64,000 bases of DNA from Streptomyces violaceusniger (GCA_005405945.1 BJHW01000001.1:3038001-3102000); one strand, 5' to 3'. Counted from the first letter of the stretch, positions 1 through 8,944 are shown. The notes: a model not told the origin generated them from the letters alone. Translations and numbers: made by a program.

Positions 1-146
1 GCGGTGATTTCCTGGAGAGCCGCGCGATCCCGTGCACCGAAAGGTGAAAGTCCGTGCGCGCGACGGCGGATTCGCGGCGGACATGTGTGCGACAGCGGCA
101 TCGAACGGCTTCGGTCACCGTCGCGGGTCGTGTCACCGCCGGTCGT

Positions 147-179
147 GCGACCCCCGCACCCCTTGGGGGCGGGGGTCGC
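147..179 (-). terminator. Hairpin downstream of the permease gene
   Basis: Positions 147-156 and 170-179 are perfectly complementary (10 bp, GCGACCCCCG against CGGGGGTCGC). Further C-G pairing brings the arms close to a short TT loop. It lies about 40 bases past the stop codon of the minus-strand permease gene, where an intrinsic terminator is expected. No U tract follows, which is common in actinobacteria. Terminator function is inferred from position and stem strength. Confidence 0.6.
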
Positions 180-217
180 AGAGGACTTCGACGCGGCTGT
201 CCGGCGGCCGGAGCCGG

Positions 218-1702
218 TCACGCAGGGGCCCGCGTGTCCTGGACGCCGCCTCCCCGGACCTGGTGCTCGGGACCGGTCCCGTCCGTGCCGCGCCTCCGGC
301 GCCCCAGGACTATGCCTCCGGCGAAGACGGCGACCACGGTGAGTTCGAGGACCAGCGCGATGGTGCCGGAGGCGGAGATCAGCGTGGTGAAGTTCTGCAG
401 TGCCAGCGCCGTGGCGCCCAGGAGCAGGACAATGGACGCCGACGGCGCAATCACCGTGTTCCACCGCCTGCGGTCGAGGCCCGTCCTGCGGAAGAACACG
501 ATGACCGACAGCGAGGTCAGCATGTAAAGGAGCATGAGCGCCAGCACTCCGACGCCCCCGCCCCAGGTCAGCAGTGTGAGCACCGGGTCCGCACCGGTCA
601 GCGCAAACGGGACCGTCATCGCGATCGCGATGACGGTCTGGACCGAGCTGGCCGTGTACGGGGCGCCCTGTCGGTTCGTGCGCGACAGCCGCCGGGGCAG
701 TACGCCGGATGTGCCGAGGGAGTGGAAGTAGCGGGTGATGCCGTTGTGGAAGGCCAGCACGCCAGCGAGCAGCGAGGTCGCGAGCAGCGCCTGCATGACG
801 TCGGTGGCCCAGCCGCCGAGGGTGTGCGTGACCGCGCCGAAGACCACCGCGGTGGCATCGCCCTTCTGCAGCGCGTCCAGCGCCACGCCCTGCACCTTGT
901 CCGGCCCGTAGAAGCTCACGAACATCCAGGAAACGAAGGCGAAGAAGACCGAGATCACGACGACGGAGAGGTAGGTGGCGCGGGGGATGGTGCGGGCCGG
1001 GTCCCTGGCCTCCCTGGCGTAGATGGCCGTGGACTCGAAGCCGAGGACGCAGGCGATCGCGAAGGTCACGGCAACCCCCGGCGCCCCGGAAAAGAAGGCC
1101 GAGGGCGAGAAGGACGCGCTGAAGGCCAGCCCCGCAGGGCCGCCGCCCGACAGAAGCTCGTGGACCGCGAACACCAGCAGCAGAGAGGTCTCGGCCACCA
1201 CCAGGACGGCCAGGAGCTTCGCCCCGAACTCGATGTTCAGCGATCCGAGGAGCTGCACGAGGAGGATGGTCGCCAATGCCCAGAACCACCAGGGCAGGTC
1301 GACCGAGGCGTACCGCTGGACCAGGCCCTCGACCACGACGCCGTAGAGGCCGTACATCCCTGCCTGCACGGCGCAGTAACACAGCACCGCCACCTGGGAG
1401 GCGCCGACTCCGAGCGGTCTGCCCAGGCCGTGGGAGATGTAGGCGTAGAAGGCACCCGCGTCGGTCACATGCCTGCTCATGGCGATGAACCCGACCGAGA
1501 ACAGGCCGATCATCACCCCGACCACCAGGTAGACGGCGGGTACGCCGGCCGCGTTGCCGAGGCCGAGCGGTACCGGCAGGGTTCCGGCGACACCCGTGAG
1601 CGGCGCCTGTGCGGAGAGGACGAAGAACAGGATCCCGGCCACCCCCACGGCTCCTTGCCTGAGGTGGGTGCGGTGGTCCGGGTCTGATGGCTGCTGGGTC
1701 AC
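218..1702 (-). CDS. APC-family amino acid/organic acid permease
   Basis: A 494-residue integral membrane protein of the amino acid-polyamine-organocation superfamily. The start is taken as the GTG at 1702 (VTQQPSDPDHRT), preceded by AGGGAG at good spacing; the frame is open further upstream but that part does not look like protein. About 12 hydrophobic segments are visible, beginning with VAGILFFVLSAQAPLTGVAG, a typical first APC helix with the unwound Gly-rich stretch. A conserved internal motif, GFESTAIYAREARDPARTIPRA, matches the APC loop that follows helix 6. The tail is charged and glycine-rich. It is divergent from the AraC regulator and next to aromatic-degradation genes, so it may import the substrate or a related acid. 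Substrate cannot be read from sequence. Confidence 0.85.
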   Translation of the reverse strand: MTQQPSDPDHRTHLRQGAVGVAGILFFVLSAQAPLTGVAGTLPVPLGLGNAAGVPAVYLVVGVMIGLFSVGFIAMSRHVTDAGAFYAYISHGLGRPLGVGASQVAVLCYCAVQAGMYGLYGVVVEGLVQRYASVDLPWWFWALATILLVQLLGSLNIEFGAKLLAVLVVAETSLLLVFAVHELLSGGGPAGLAFSASFSPSAFFSGAPGVAVTFAIACVLGFESTAIYAREARDPARTIPRATYLSVVVISVFFAFVSWMFVSFYGPDKVQGVALDALQKGDATAVVFGAVTHTLGGWATDVMQALLATSLLAGVLAFHNGITRYFHSLGTSGVLPRRLSRTNRQGAPYTASSVQTVIAIAMTVPFALTGADPVLTLLTWGGGVGVLALMLLYMLTSLSVIVFFRRTGLDRRRWNTVIAPSASIVLLLGATALALQNFTTLISASGTIALVLELTVVAVFAGGIVLGRRRRGTDGTGPEHQVRGGGVQDTRAPA

Positions 1703-2141
1703 GGGGACTCCCTGGGAAGTGCGGCAGAAGCCGGGGCGTGGCGCCTTCAGGGCGAGAGGCGGGCTCGGTGGACCGCCACCAGGCCCCATTGCGACGGGAT
1801 CTCTGCCCCGCCGCCTGTTGACGGCTGGGACGAGAAAACGCAGCGGAACCGAGGTCCGTTCGAGGGGCTGGGCCGTCGGCCTCGGTGGTCCGTCGGCCGG
1901 GAATCGTTTCCCAAACCTGGTGTGCAGTACTGTGCGCCCACGCCGGGCCCGGGAGGTGCGGTGGCGTGCACCCCTTCCCGCCATTCCATGCACGGCGTTA
2001 CGGTACAGCCTGAGAATTCACCTTCCCCTGGGTGACGAACACCTTTCCACCAGGTGTTACGCGAGGCAACATGCAGGAAGCCCGCGATGAATCCGCTCGG
2101 GCCGCCGTGACACAACAGACCGCTACCAGGCGGAGCGCACT
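1703..2141. promoter_or_regulatory. Divergent intergenic region, permease / AraC regulator
   Basis: A 439-base gap between two divergently transcribed genes, so it should carry both promoters and probably the AraC-family operator. The open frames in it have no recognisable product. GGCGGAG sits just before the regulator ATG. No palindrome or direct repeat pair could be singled out with confidence. Confidence 0.4.
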
Positions 2142-3104
2142 ATGAGAACGACCGTGACCACCGACTCCGTCGCCCAGACCGAACGCTTCGATCACTGGGC
2201 CCACGAGATGTCCAAGCTCTTCACCGGCCTCGACGCGCGGCCGATCGCACGGACTCCGTTCCACGGGCAGGCCGCCAGCGACGATCTGGGGCTGCTCCAC
2301 CTCAGTTCGATCAGCGCGGGACCACTGCGGGTGCGTCGCACCGCGCGCATGATCGCCCAGCACGAGGAGGACCACTACAAGGTCGCTCTCCAGACCTCGG
2401 GCATCTGCGCGATCGAGCAGGACGGGGTGTGCAGCACGCTGGGGCCCGGCGACATCGCGATCTGTGACACCTCGCGGCCGTACTCCTTCACGTACGACAA
2501 CGACTTCCGTACGGTGCTGATGCTGTTCCCCCGCCCGATGCTGCCCCTGCACCCCGACGCCCTCCGTGACCTCACCGCGCGCAGGATCAGCGCCGACGCG
2601 GGTGTCGCAGCCGTCGTGGGACCGTTCCTGCAGTCGCTCAGCGAGCAGATCCGTGACTGCGCGGACCCGACTGCCGGCAGCCTCGTGGACGGTGCGGTGT
2701 CCCTGGTCACGGCACTGGTCACGGAGAGCCTGGCCCGGTCCGCGCCGCAGCTTCCCCAGGACGCGATGATGCTCCGCATCCGTACCCACATCGAGAACCG
2801 GCTGTCCGACCCCGATCTCACACCGGACTCGATCGCCACGGCACACGGCATCTCACGCCGGTACCTCTTCAAGTTGTTCGCCGCACAGGACCTGACCGTC
2901 GCCGGCTGGATCCGCATGCGCCGACTGGAGCGCTGTGCCCGCGACCTCGCGAACGCCGCAGCCCCGGAACAGCCGATCAGCACGGTCGCCGCGCGGTGGG
3001 GACTGCTCGACTGCCGGCACTTCAGCCGTCTGTTCAAATCGGCGTACGGCGAGACACCCCGGGACTTCCGTCGCCGCGCGCTGGCCGGCCGCGAGGGTTC
3101 CTGA
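2142..3104 (+). CDS. AraC-family transcriptional regulator
   Basis: A 320-residue regulator. The N-terminal 190 residues resemble the AraC-binding-like ligand or cofactor domain found in regulators of aromatic catabolism (FeaR/AntR type), including a cupin-like stretch LGPGDIAICDTSRPYSF. The C-terminal 110 residues form the double helix-turn-helix DNA-binding domain: SIATAHGISRRYLFKLF is the first helix pair and ISTVAARWGLLDCRHFSRLF the second, followed by the usual GETPRDFRRRAL. It is divergent from the permease and next to the dioxygenase genes, so it is the obvious candidate activator for them; this is inferred from context. ATG start at 2142. Confidence 0.88.
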   Translation: MRTTVTTDSVAQTERFDHWAHEMSKLFTGLDARPIARTPFHGQAASDDLGLLHLSSISAGPLRVRRTARMIAQHEEDHYKVALQTSGICAIEQDGVCSTLGPGDIAICDTSRPYSFTYDNDFRTVLMLFPRPMLPLHPDALRDLTARRISADAGVAAVVGPFLQSLSEQIRDCADPTAGSLVDGAVSLVTALVTESLARSAPQLPQDAMMLRIRTHIENRLSDPDLTPDSIATAHGISRRYLFKLFAAQDLTVAGWIRMRRLERCARDLANAAAPEQPISTVAARWGLLDCRHFSRLFKSAYGETPRDFRRRALAGREGS

Positions 3105-3237
3105 CTGTCACGGGACCGCGACAACGCGTAGCGACCGAGCGCTGAGTAAGGCGTACTCTCCGCGCCCATGCCTGGCCAACCTGATGCAGCGGACCGGCAC
3201 GGACTGGGGCGCACGGTTCGTCCGCCGACAACGGCAA

Positions 3238-3265
3238 GGGCTCGGACGGCCAGCCGTCCGAGCCC
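3238..3265. terminator. Bidirectional terminator, perfect 12-bp stem
   Basis: A perfect inverted repeat, GGGCTCGGACGG at 3238-3249 against 3254-3265, with a four-base CCAG loop. It lies between two convergent genes, the AraC regulator (stop at 3104) and the SnoaL-like gene (stop at 3300), and so is positioned to stop transcription from both sides. Confidence 0.8.
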
Positions 3266-3299
3266 GGGGTACACACCGATATCGCGATGCCGCCCTGTG

Positions 3300-3857
3300 T
3301 CAGGTCCGCATCAGCACCGAAGCCGACGGGTGGCTCTCGGCGAAGTTCTCCGGCAGCGGCGTGACGAAGACGTTCTCCGTACGGGTCCGGGTGATCTTCC
3401 AGACGCCGTCGATCTTGCGGAAGGCGTTGTTGAGCCGACTCGAACGCAGCAGGGACGTCCCGTCCGAGAAGAGCCACGGCTGCATATGGATCCACTGACC
3501 GGTGGCCTCGTCACCGTTGACGTGGATCTGCTCCGAGGTGAGGTAGTGCGCGTTCAGCAGCAGCGCGGACTCGTGCTTCCCTCCCCAGAACTCCTGGAAG
3601 TGGCGCCGTATCGCGGCGGCGCCTTCGGCACGGCCGAACTGGTCGTCGTAGTACTCGCCCACACCCTCCCACACCGCATCCTCGGCGTAGAGCTCCATGA
3701 GCAGGTCGATGCGGTGGACGTCGTCCCGCACGCCGTGCTCGGGGCACGGTGTGTCGCACAGGAACATATAGCGCGCCTGAAGCCTGCGGATGTCGGCCTC
3801 GGCTTCCAGTACCTCGACGCGCTGCACCAGCGCGGCGATCGTGGTCTTGTCGGTCAT
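3300..3857 (-). CDS. SnoaL/NTF2-like domain protein
   Basis: A 185-residue protein of the NTF2-like fold. The start at 3857 is supported by AAGGAGT seven bases upstream. After an N-terminal coiled region (IAALVQRVEVLEAEADIRRLQARY) come the features of SnoaL_4-type domains: YAEDAVWEGVGEYYDDQFGRAEG, a helix RRHFQEFWGG, then strands ending in a run typical of ring-hydroxylating-dioxygenase beta-like and dehydratase-like proteins. It is the last gene of a leftward operon with flavin reductase, an unknown gene and maleylacetate reductase. Such proteins act as small hydrolases, isomerases or dehydratases, or only bind ligands. The reaction here is unknown. Confidence 0.75.
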   Translation of the reverse strand: MTDKTTIAALVQRVEVLEAEADIRRLQARYMFLCDTPCPEHGVRDDVHRIDLLMELYAEDAVWEGVGEYYDDQFGRAEGAAAIRRHFQEFWGGKHESALLLNAHYLTSEQIHVNGDEATGQWIHMQPWLFSDGTSLLRSSRLNNAFRKIDGVWKITRTRTENVFVTPLPENFAESHPSASVLMRT

Positions 3858-3910
3858 CGGGTCACTCCTTGGTTCGGCGCGGTTGGTTCGGCGCGGTTGG
3901 TTCGGCGCGG

Positions 3911-4962
3911 TCAGCGGGGTGACTCTCCTGTCCACGCCGCACGCAGCAGGGCGGTGAGACTGTCGCGGGTGAGCGCGGGGGCGCTCGAGGAGACGGCTGC
4001 GAGGATCGGTTCGACCGCCTCGGCGATCCCGTCCTCCGGCATTCCGCAGTCCCGCAGGGCCGTCGGCGCGTCGAGCCGCGCGTACAGCGCGGCCAGCCCC
4101 TCGACCGCGGTGTGAGCGGTGAGCGCTGACGCGATCCTGCGCTCCGCCTCGGGGGTGTGCGGGGCGTTCAGCGCCAGCACATGGGGAAGGACGACGGCGT
4201 GGGTCTGTGCGTGGGGAAGGTCGAACAGACCGCCGAGGACATGGCACATCTTGTGGTGCGGGCCCGAGCCGGCCGAGGCGAAGGCCACAGCCGCGAGGTA
4301 GGCGCCGTACAGCGTCTGCTCGTGGCTAGCCAGTCCGCCCGGGTCGGCTGTGACGGCGGGCAGTCCCTGACAAAGGCCGCGGATCGACTCCTCGGCCAGG
4401 GCGAGGTCGATCGGGTCGGCGTGGGGCCCCACATCGCGTCGACGCCGTGGGCGAGGGCGTTGAGTCCGCTGGTCACCGACAGTTCGACCGGCAGCGTGCG
4501 CAGGAGCGACGCGTCGTACACGATGGCCCGCGGGAGCACCGTGGGCTCGACGCCGGTCGTCTTGGTCGCTCCTCGGGTGACGCCCCAAACGTTCGTGGCC
4601 TCGGAGCCGGCGTAGGTGGTGGGTACGGCGACGATGGGCAGTCCTGTGGTGAGGGCGACTGCCTTCGCCAGCCCGGTCGCGGAGCCACCGCCGATGGACA
4701 CCAGGGCGTCGGCGCGACACCGCACCGCGGCATCGCGCGCCCGGTCGGCCACCTCGACGGGCACATGCCGCACGACCTCGTGGTGAACGTGGGCCACCGG
4801 CAGCGCGCCGGTGAGGGGGCCGGTAAGTGGCGACGACGACGGAGCGATGACCACCATGATGCGTTCGGCGCCGAGCCGGGCGGTCTCGTCGCCGATGGCG
4901 GCTGCCGCGTCGCCGGGGGCGAAGACGACCCGCTGTGGCAGCGTCTCGTGCACGAATCTCAT
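3911..4962 (-). CDS. Maleylacetate reductase (frameshifted as read)
   Basis: An iron-containing-alcohol-dehydrogenase-like reductase that would reduce maleylacetate to 3-oxoadipate, the last special step of hydroxyquinol and chlorocatechol pathways. The start at 4962 (MRFVHETLPQRVVFAPGD) follows GGGAGG. N-terminal NAD-binding signatures are GGGSATGLAKA and VPTTYAGSEATNVWGVT; the first metal-site His region is LNALAHGVDAMWGP. The rest lies in another frame: DPIDLALAEESIRGL, then HHKMCHVLGGLFDLPHAQTHAVVLPHV with the expected metal-binding histidines, ending at 3911. One missing base in the G4/C4 run at 4423-4426 explains the break exactly, and with it the protein has the family length of about 350 residues. 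It could be a pseudogene but is more likely an under-called homopolymer. Confidence 0.82.
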
Positions 4963-5063
4963 GGGGGCGGTCCCTCCCTGCGATCCTCCGGGACACACGA
5001 TGGGGCAGGACGGTGATCCTGGCCGTCCTCACGCCGGCTCCGAGTGGCCGCGGTCTCGCCGGT

Positions 5064-5347
5064 TCACGGCTCGTCCCAGGACGCGTCGGCCTCCCAGTAG
5101 TCCATGCCCCGGCACTGACCCCGTGGCGCCACTCGGAGGTGCGCCGCAGCCGGGGTTCGACACTGGCGGTGATCGCGTCGGCCGCGTCGGGTCCGTCGGC
5201 GGGGACCGACCAGTGGACCCAGTTCAACTCGCGCCCGCCGGCGTCGCGCGTGAACAGGTCCACATGCCGCCAGCCGTAGCCGAACGTGTCGTTGTAGCAG
5301 GTCAGGGTCATCCGGCAGTCGGCATCCGGTGTCCGCTCGCCGGCCAT
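5064..5347 (-). CDS. Unrecognised small protein of the aromatic operon (frameshifted as read)
   Basis: The start ATG at 5347 overlaps the flavin reductase stop by one base (TGATG), so translation is probably coupled. The readable protein is MAGERTPDADCRMTLTCY followed by NDTFGYGWRHVDLFTRDAGG and a short charged region. It then breaks at the C4 run 5107-5110; one more base gives a natural ending GMDYWEADASWDEP at 5064, about 95 residues in all. It is rich in Trp and Asp and has no signal peptide, membrane segment or recognised domain. Position inside a catabolic operon suggests a pathway-specific role, perhaps a small enzyme or accessory subunit. Confidence 0.5.
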
Positions 5348-5868
5348 CACGCGCCCAGCGGGGTATTGATCGGGTGGAACCGGCGCTGGAAGTAGACCAG
5401 GCCGCCACTGTCCTCACCGAGGATCACACGGTCCGCTTCGATGAAGAGGACCGAGTGGGAGCCATGCGCGGCGCTGCCGGTGATGTTCCCCACGATCGAC
5501 GCGGCCGAACCCGTGAGCACCGGCACTCCGGCGACCGAGTGGTCCCAACCGTCGCCGGTGCCGGAGAACCGCTCCTCGGGCGGCAATCCGCCCGCGAAGG
5601 CCAGCGCCACGTCCTGGTGCTCGGGACCCAGCACGTTGACGCAGACCCGCTCGTTGTCCCGCAGGATGTCGTGGCTGCGGCTGGACCGGTTGACACACAC
5701 CAGCATGGTCGGCGGACTGTCGGTGACGGAACACACCGCGCTCACCGTGATGCCGGCACGGCCACGGGGGCCGTCCGTCGTGACGATGTTGACACCTGCG
5801 GAGAGGTTCGCCATCGCGGCGCGGAATTCTCGCTGTGTCGGAGTGAGTTGCGTAATGTTCGGAGCCAC
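5347..5868 (-). CDS. Flavin reductase (HpaC-like)
   Basis: A 173-residue flavin reductase-like protein of the FMN-binding split-barrel fold. These use NAD(P)H to supply reduced flavin to a separate monooxygenase. The GTG start at 5868 follows AGGAGGAA. Family motifs are FRAAMANLSAGVNIVTT at the N-terminus, GITVSAVCSVTDSPPTMLVCVNRSS for the flavin-binding strand-loop, and the region around GSHSVLFIEADRVILG near the end. It is the first gene of the leftward operon and faces the dioxygenase genes across a divergent promoter region. No flavin-dependent monooxygenase partner is seen in the window, so it may serve one encoded elsewhere. Confidence 0.85.
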   Translation of the reverse strand: MAPNITQLTPTQREFRAAMANLSAGVNIVTTDGPRGRAGITVSAVCSVTDSPPTMLVCVNRSSRSHDILRDNERVCVNVLGPEHQDVALAFAGGLPPEERFSGTGDGWDHSVAGVPVLTGSAASIVGNITGSAAHGSHSVLFIEADRVILGEDSGGLVYFQRRFHPINTPLGA

Positions 5869-6169
5869 TGTTCCTCCTGCCGGGCCCTCGGGCTCCCGGG
5901 TGAGCCCCGGGCACTACCGAAAGTAGGACCGCGCCCCTCGACAGCGGTATCGAGACTTCCTCGGTCGCCGCTGAGGATTTCCCCTACGGCATCCGGCGGT
6001 CGAGCGGCGCTGCCGCCGACCGAGCCGGCGCCTGAAGAAATCCCCTACGCCCGCCGAGGCCATTCCCAATTGGCCCGCTGCTGTCGGCTCCTTAGCGTCG
6101 AAAGCGCCGACCGACGACAACCCGGGCTCCGCCGGGACGACCTCCGAACCGATCCAGGAGGCCTCTTCC
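5869..6169. promoter_or_regulatory. Divergent promoter region of the two aromatic operons
   Basis: About 300 bases between the flavin reductase start and the dioxygenase alpha-subunit start, on opposite strands. It should hold both promoters and an AraC-type operator. AGGAGG precedes the alpha-subunit ATG. No open frame here looks real. Confidence 0.5.
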
Positions 6170-7468
6170 ATGAACGCACCGTTCACCTCCGAGAACATCC
6201 ACGAACTCGCACCGCCCGATCTGGTGCAGGCCGATCGCGTGGCCGGCCGTATGTACACCGATCCCGAGATCTTCGAACTCGAGATGACGAAGATCTTCGA
6301 GCGCACCTGGGTGTGGGTCGCGCACGAGAGCGAACTGCCGAAGGCCGGCAGCTTCAAGTCGACGTTCGTCGGCCGCCAGCCCGTCATCGTGGCCAGGGAC
6401 CGCAAGGGCCGCGTCAACGCCCTTGTCAACCGCTGCCGTCACCGGGGCGCAAGCCTCTGCGAGCAGAAGACGGGACAGGTCAACGGCTTCACCTGCCCGT
6501 ACCATGCCTGGTCCTACGGACTCGACGGCGCGCTGCGCGGCATTCCCTACCCGGACGGCTACGAGGGCGTCATGGAGAAGGGGGAGATGGGGCTGAAGAA
6601 GCTCCGCACCGAGTCCTATGGCGGGATGGTCTTCGCGACGTTCGACGACGGCATCGAACCGCTGGAGGACTTCCTCGGCGATGTGAAGCTGTGGATCGAC
6701 CGCTTCATGAAGCAGGGCGGTGGTTACCCGCTCAAGGTGCTCGGCACCCATCAGTTCAGGTTCCGGGGCAACTGGAAGATCCAGTTGGAGAACACGACCG
6801 ACGGCTACCACTTCCCGATCGTGCACCGTTCCTGGATGGCCTCGGTCGACGCCGAGACCGCCGGCATGATGTCGTTCATGACCGACCCCGCGGCGGTCAC
6901 TCACAACCTCGGCAACGGGCACAGCGTCGCCCAGATGGTCCCCGAGCACTCCGACCTCGACATCGACGACGGCAGCGAGCCGCTCCAGCCCCGATTCGCC
7001 TCCCTGGTCACCGAGCTGAAGTCCGCCGGTCTCGGTGACACCGGGATCCGCAAGCTGGTCCGGGCGATGCACGGCACCGGTTTCAACCTCAACCTCTTCC
7101 CGAACGTGTCGATGTCGATCTCGTTCCTGCGGGTGCTGCGGCCGGTCTCGGTCGACGAGACCCTGATCGAACACGTGGCCCTCGGACCGGACGGGCCTGC
7201 CGACATCGTGGCTCCTGTCAACCGGGAACGGCTGCGCATCCACGAGCACTTCCAGGGCCCGTTCGGCTTCGGCACCCCCGACGATGCCGAGGGCTGGGAC
7301 CGGGTCCAGCGCGGTGCCCAGGGCGCGCCGGATATGCCGATCATGGTCAACCGCGGCCTGACCCGCGAGACCCCGAGCCCGGAGGGCTGGGCGACCTCCC
7401 ATGTCACCGACGAGACCGGCATGCGCGCGGCGTACGACAAGTGGAAGCGAATGATGAGCGATGACTGA
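6170..7468 (+). CDS. Rieske ring-hydroxylating dioxygenase, alpha subunit
   Basis: A 432-residue catalytic subunit that would add both atoms of O2 to an aromatic ring, giving a cis-dihydrodiol or catechol. The Rieske [2Fe-2S] site is C89-x-H91 with C109-x2-H112. The mononuclear iron region is NTTDGYHFPIVHRSW, with H214 and H219 as ligands and D211 as the usual electron bridge. Length and motifs match the benzoate/anthranilate/2-halobenzoate group (BenA/AntA/CbdA type) rather than naphthalene-type enzymes; this assignment is from memory of the families. It overlaps the beta-subunit gene by 8 bases. The exact substrate is unknown; an aromatic carboxylate is the best guess. Confidence 0.92.
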   Translation: MNAPFTSENIHELAPPDLVQADRVAGRMYTDPEIFELEMTKIFERTWVWVAHESELPKAGSFKSTFVGRQPVIVARDRKGRVNALVNRCRHRGASLCEQKTGQVNGFTCPYHAWSYGLDGALRGIPYPDGYEGVMEKGEMGLKKLRTESYGGMVFATFDDGIEPLEDFLGDVKLWIDRFMKQGGGYPLKVLGTHQFRFRGNWKIQLENTTDGYHFPIVHRSWMASVDAETAGMMSFMTDPAAVTHNLGNGHSVAQMVPEHSDLDIDDGSEPLQPRFASLVTELKSAGLGDTGIRKLVRAMHGTGFNLNLFPNVSMSISFLRVLRPVSVDETLIEHVALGPDGPADIVAPVNRERLRIHEHFQGPFGFGTPDDAEGWDRVQRGAQGAPDMPIMVNRGLTRETPSPEGWATSHVTDETGMRAAYDKWKRMMSDD

Positions 7469-7994
7469 CTCCCCGCAGACGGTCGGCTCCCGCACGGCCG
7501 GTTCCCCGATCCCGCAGCTGACCGACCCGCGCGTGATCCGGGCGGTCGAGCTGGTCTGGCAGGAGGCCGACCTGCTCGACCGCAAGGAATACCAGACCTG
7601 GCAGGAGCTCTACGCCGAGGACGCGTACTACGTCGTCCCGATCGACGCGGCGACCGAGGACTTCGCCGACACACTCAACATGGTGTACGACGACGCCCGG
7701 ATGCGGCGGATGCGCGTGACCCGGATGACCGAGGGCTACTCCATCGCCGCGGTCGACGCCGCCCGCACCGTCCGCACCGTCTCACGGTTCGTGCCGGTCG
7801 AGGTCCTCGCCGACGAGGTGACCCTGCGCTCGGCCCAGGTCGTGGTCGCCTACAAGCGGGGCAGGCACGACGTGTGGGCTGGCGAGGTCACCCACCGGAT
7901 CAGTCTGTCGGAGTCCGGCGACCGGATCGCCCTGAAGGTCGTGCGGCTCATCGACAGCGAGGACGCCGTACCCGCAGCGGGATTCCTGCTGTGA
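7461..7994 (+). CDS. Ring-hydroxylating dioxygenase, beta subunit
   Basis: A 177-residue small subunit of the dioxygenase, with an NTF2-like fold and a structural role in the alpha3-beta3 hexamer. Family features are EADLLDRKEYQTWQELYAED near the N-terminus, YYVVPIDAATEDF, the arginine-rich DDARMRRMRVTRMTEGYS, and a final strand ALKVVRLIDSEDAVPAAGFL. It starts inside the end of the alpha-subunit gene and its stop overlaps the start of the reductase gene (GTGA), so the three genes are translationally coupled. Confidence 0.9.
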   Translation: MTDSPQTVGSRTAGSPIPQLTDPRVIRAVELVWQEADLLDRKEYQTWQELYAEDAYYVVPIDAATEDFADTLNMVYDDARMRRMRVTRMTEGYSIAAVDAARTVRTVSRFVPVEVLADEVTLRSAQVVVAYKRGRHDVWAGEVTHRISLSESGDRIALKVVRLIDSEDAVPAAGFLL

Positions 7995-8944
7995 GCCTCC
8001 TCGTCCGGGTCGCCGAGGTCACCGACGAGACGCACCAGATCCGTACCCTTCGCCTGATCAGGGAGGACGGCGCCCCGTTCGGCCCGTACGAGGCCGGCGC
8101 GCACATCGATGTGACCGGACCGACCGGTGTGCTCCGGCAGTACTCACTGTGCGGCCCGCCGGACGACCCTGCGTCCCTGCTCATCGCGGTGAAACGGGAA
8201 CCTCGGTCGCGTGGCGGCTCCGCCGCGCTGCACCAGGTGGCCCCGGGAGACAGCCTGGAGATCGGTGAGCCCCGCAATCTGCTGTCGCTGGCCGAGGAAG
8301 CGGAGCGATACGTCCTCGTGGCCGGCGGCATCGGCATCACCCCATTGCTGAGCGTGGCCTACGCGCTCCACTCCCGGGGCGCGGAGTTCGAGCTGCACTA
8401 CTTCGCGCGTTCCCGACAGGAGGCGGCGTTCGTCGAGCTGCTGGAGACACGGTCCGAGTTCAGTGACCGGGTCCGTTTCCATCTCGGAGTACCACGCGGT
8501 GAGCAGCCCGAGCTGTTCGCCGCGATGGCGGCGGCGGCGACCCCGGCGTGCCACGTCTACACCTGCGGCCCGCAGGGCTTCATGGCGCGGGTCACCTCGG
8601 TCTTCACCCCCGTGGTCGGCGAGGATCAGGTGCATGTGGAGCACTTCGTGGCAGCTCAGGTCGACACCAGCTGCGACCATGCCTTCACCGTCGAACTCGA
8701 CACCGGTGAGGTGTTCGAGGTGCCGGCCGGCAAGTCGATCCTGGCGGTACTGGAAGAAGGCGGGATCGACGTCTTCAAGTCCTGCGAGGAGGGCATCTGC
8801 GGCTCCTGCGTCTCCGGAATTCTCGACGGGGTTGCCGACCACCGTGACAACTGTCTCTCCGCCGCCGACAAGGCGTCCGGTACGCAGATCGCCCTGTGTG
8901 TGTCCCGGGCCCGGTCCGACAAGCTGGTCATCGAGCTCTACTGA
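7991..8944 (+). CDS. Dioxygenase reductase, FNR-type with C-terminal [2Fe-2S] domain
   Basis: A 317-residue electron-transfer protein. The GTG start at 7991 overlaps the beta-subunit stop by four bases; an earlier in-frame start is unlikely. Domain order is flavin-binding barrel (LRQYSLCGPPDDP, the RxYS flavin motif), NADH-binding domain (VAGGIGITPLLSV, YTCGPQGFM), then a plant-type ferredoxin domain with CEEGICGSC and a fourth Cys in DNCLS. This order is that of phthalate dioxygenase reductase (FMN type, ferredoxin at the C-terminus), not of BenC, where the ferredoxin is N-terminal. So a BenAB-like oxygenase is paired with a phthalate-type reductase. Confidence 0.92.
   Translation: MSLLVRVAEVTDETHQIRTLRLIREDGAPFGPYEAGAHIDVTGPTGVLRQYSLCGPPDDPASLLIAVKREPRSRGGSAALHQVAPGDSLEIGEPRNLLSLAEEAERYVLVAGGIGITPLLSVAYALHSRGAEFELHYFARSRQEAAFVELLETRSEFSDRVRFHLGVPRGEQPELFAAMAAAATPACHVYTCGPQGFMARVTSVFTPVVGEDQVHVEHFVAAQVDTSCDHAFTVELDTGEVFEVPAGKSILAVLEEGGIDVFKSCEEGICGSCVSGILDGVADHRDNCLSAADKASGTQIALCVSRARSDKLVIELY

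Noticed and set aside
32-1687. Long open frame of 551 codons on the plus strand
   Set aside because: It is antisense to the permease, which has clear membrane helices and motifs. The plus-strand translation is a low-complexity Arg/His/Gln-rich sequence typical of high-G+C shadows.
3911-5350. A single 479-codon minus-strand frame joining the unknown small gene to maleylacetate reductase
   Set aside because: The middle part is Arg-rich nonsense. The frame only links two real genes through two frameshifts; the true reductase start at 4962 has its own ribosome-binding site.
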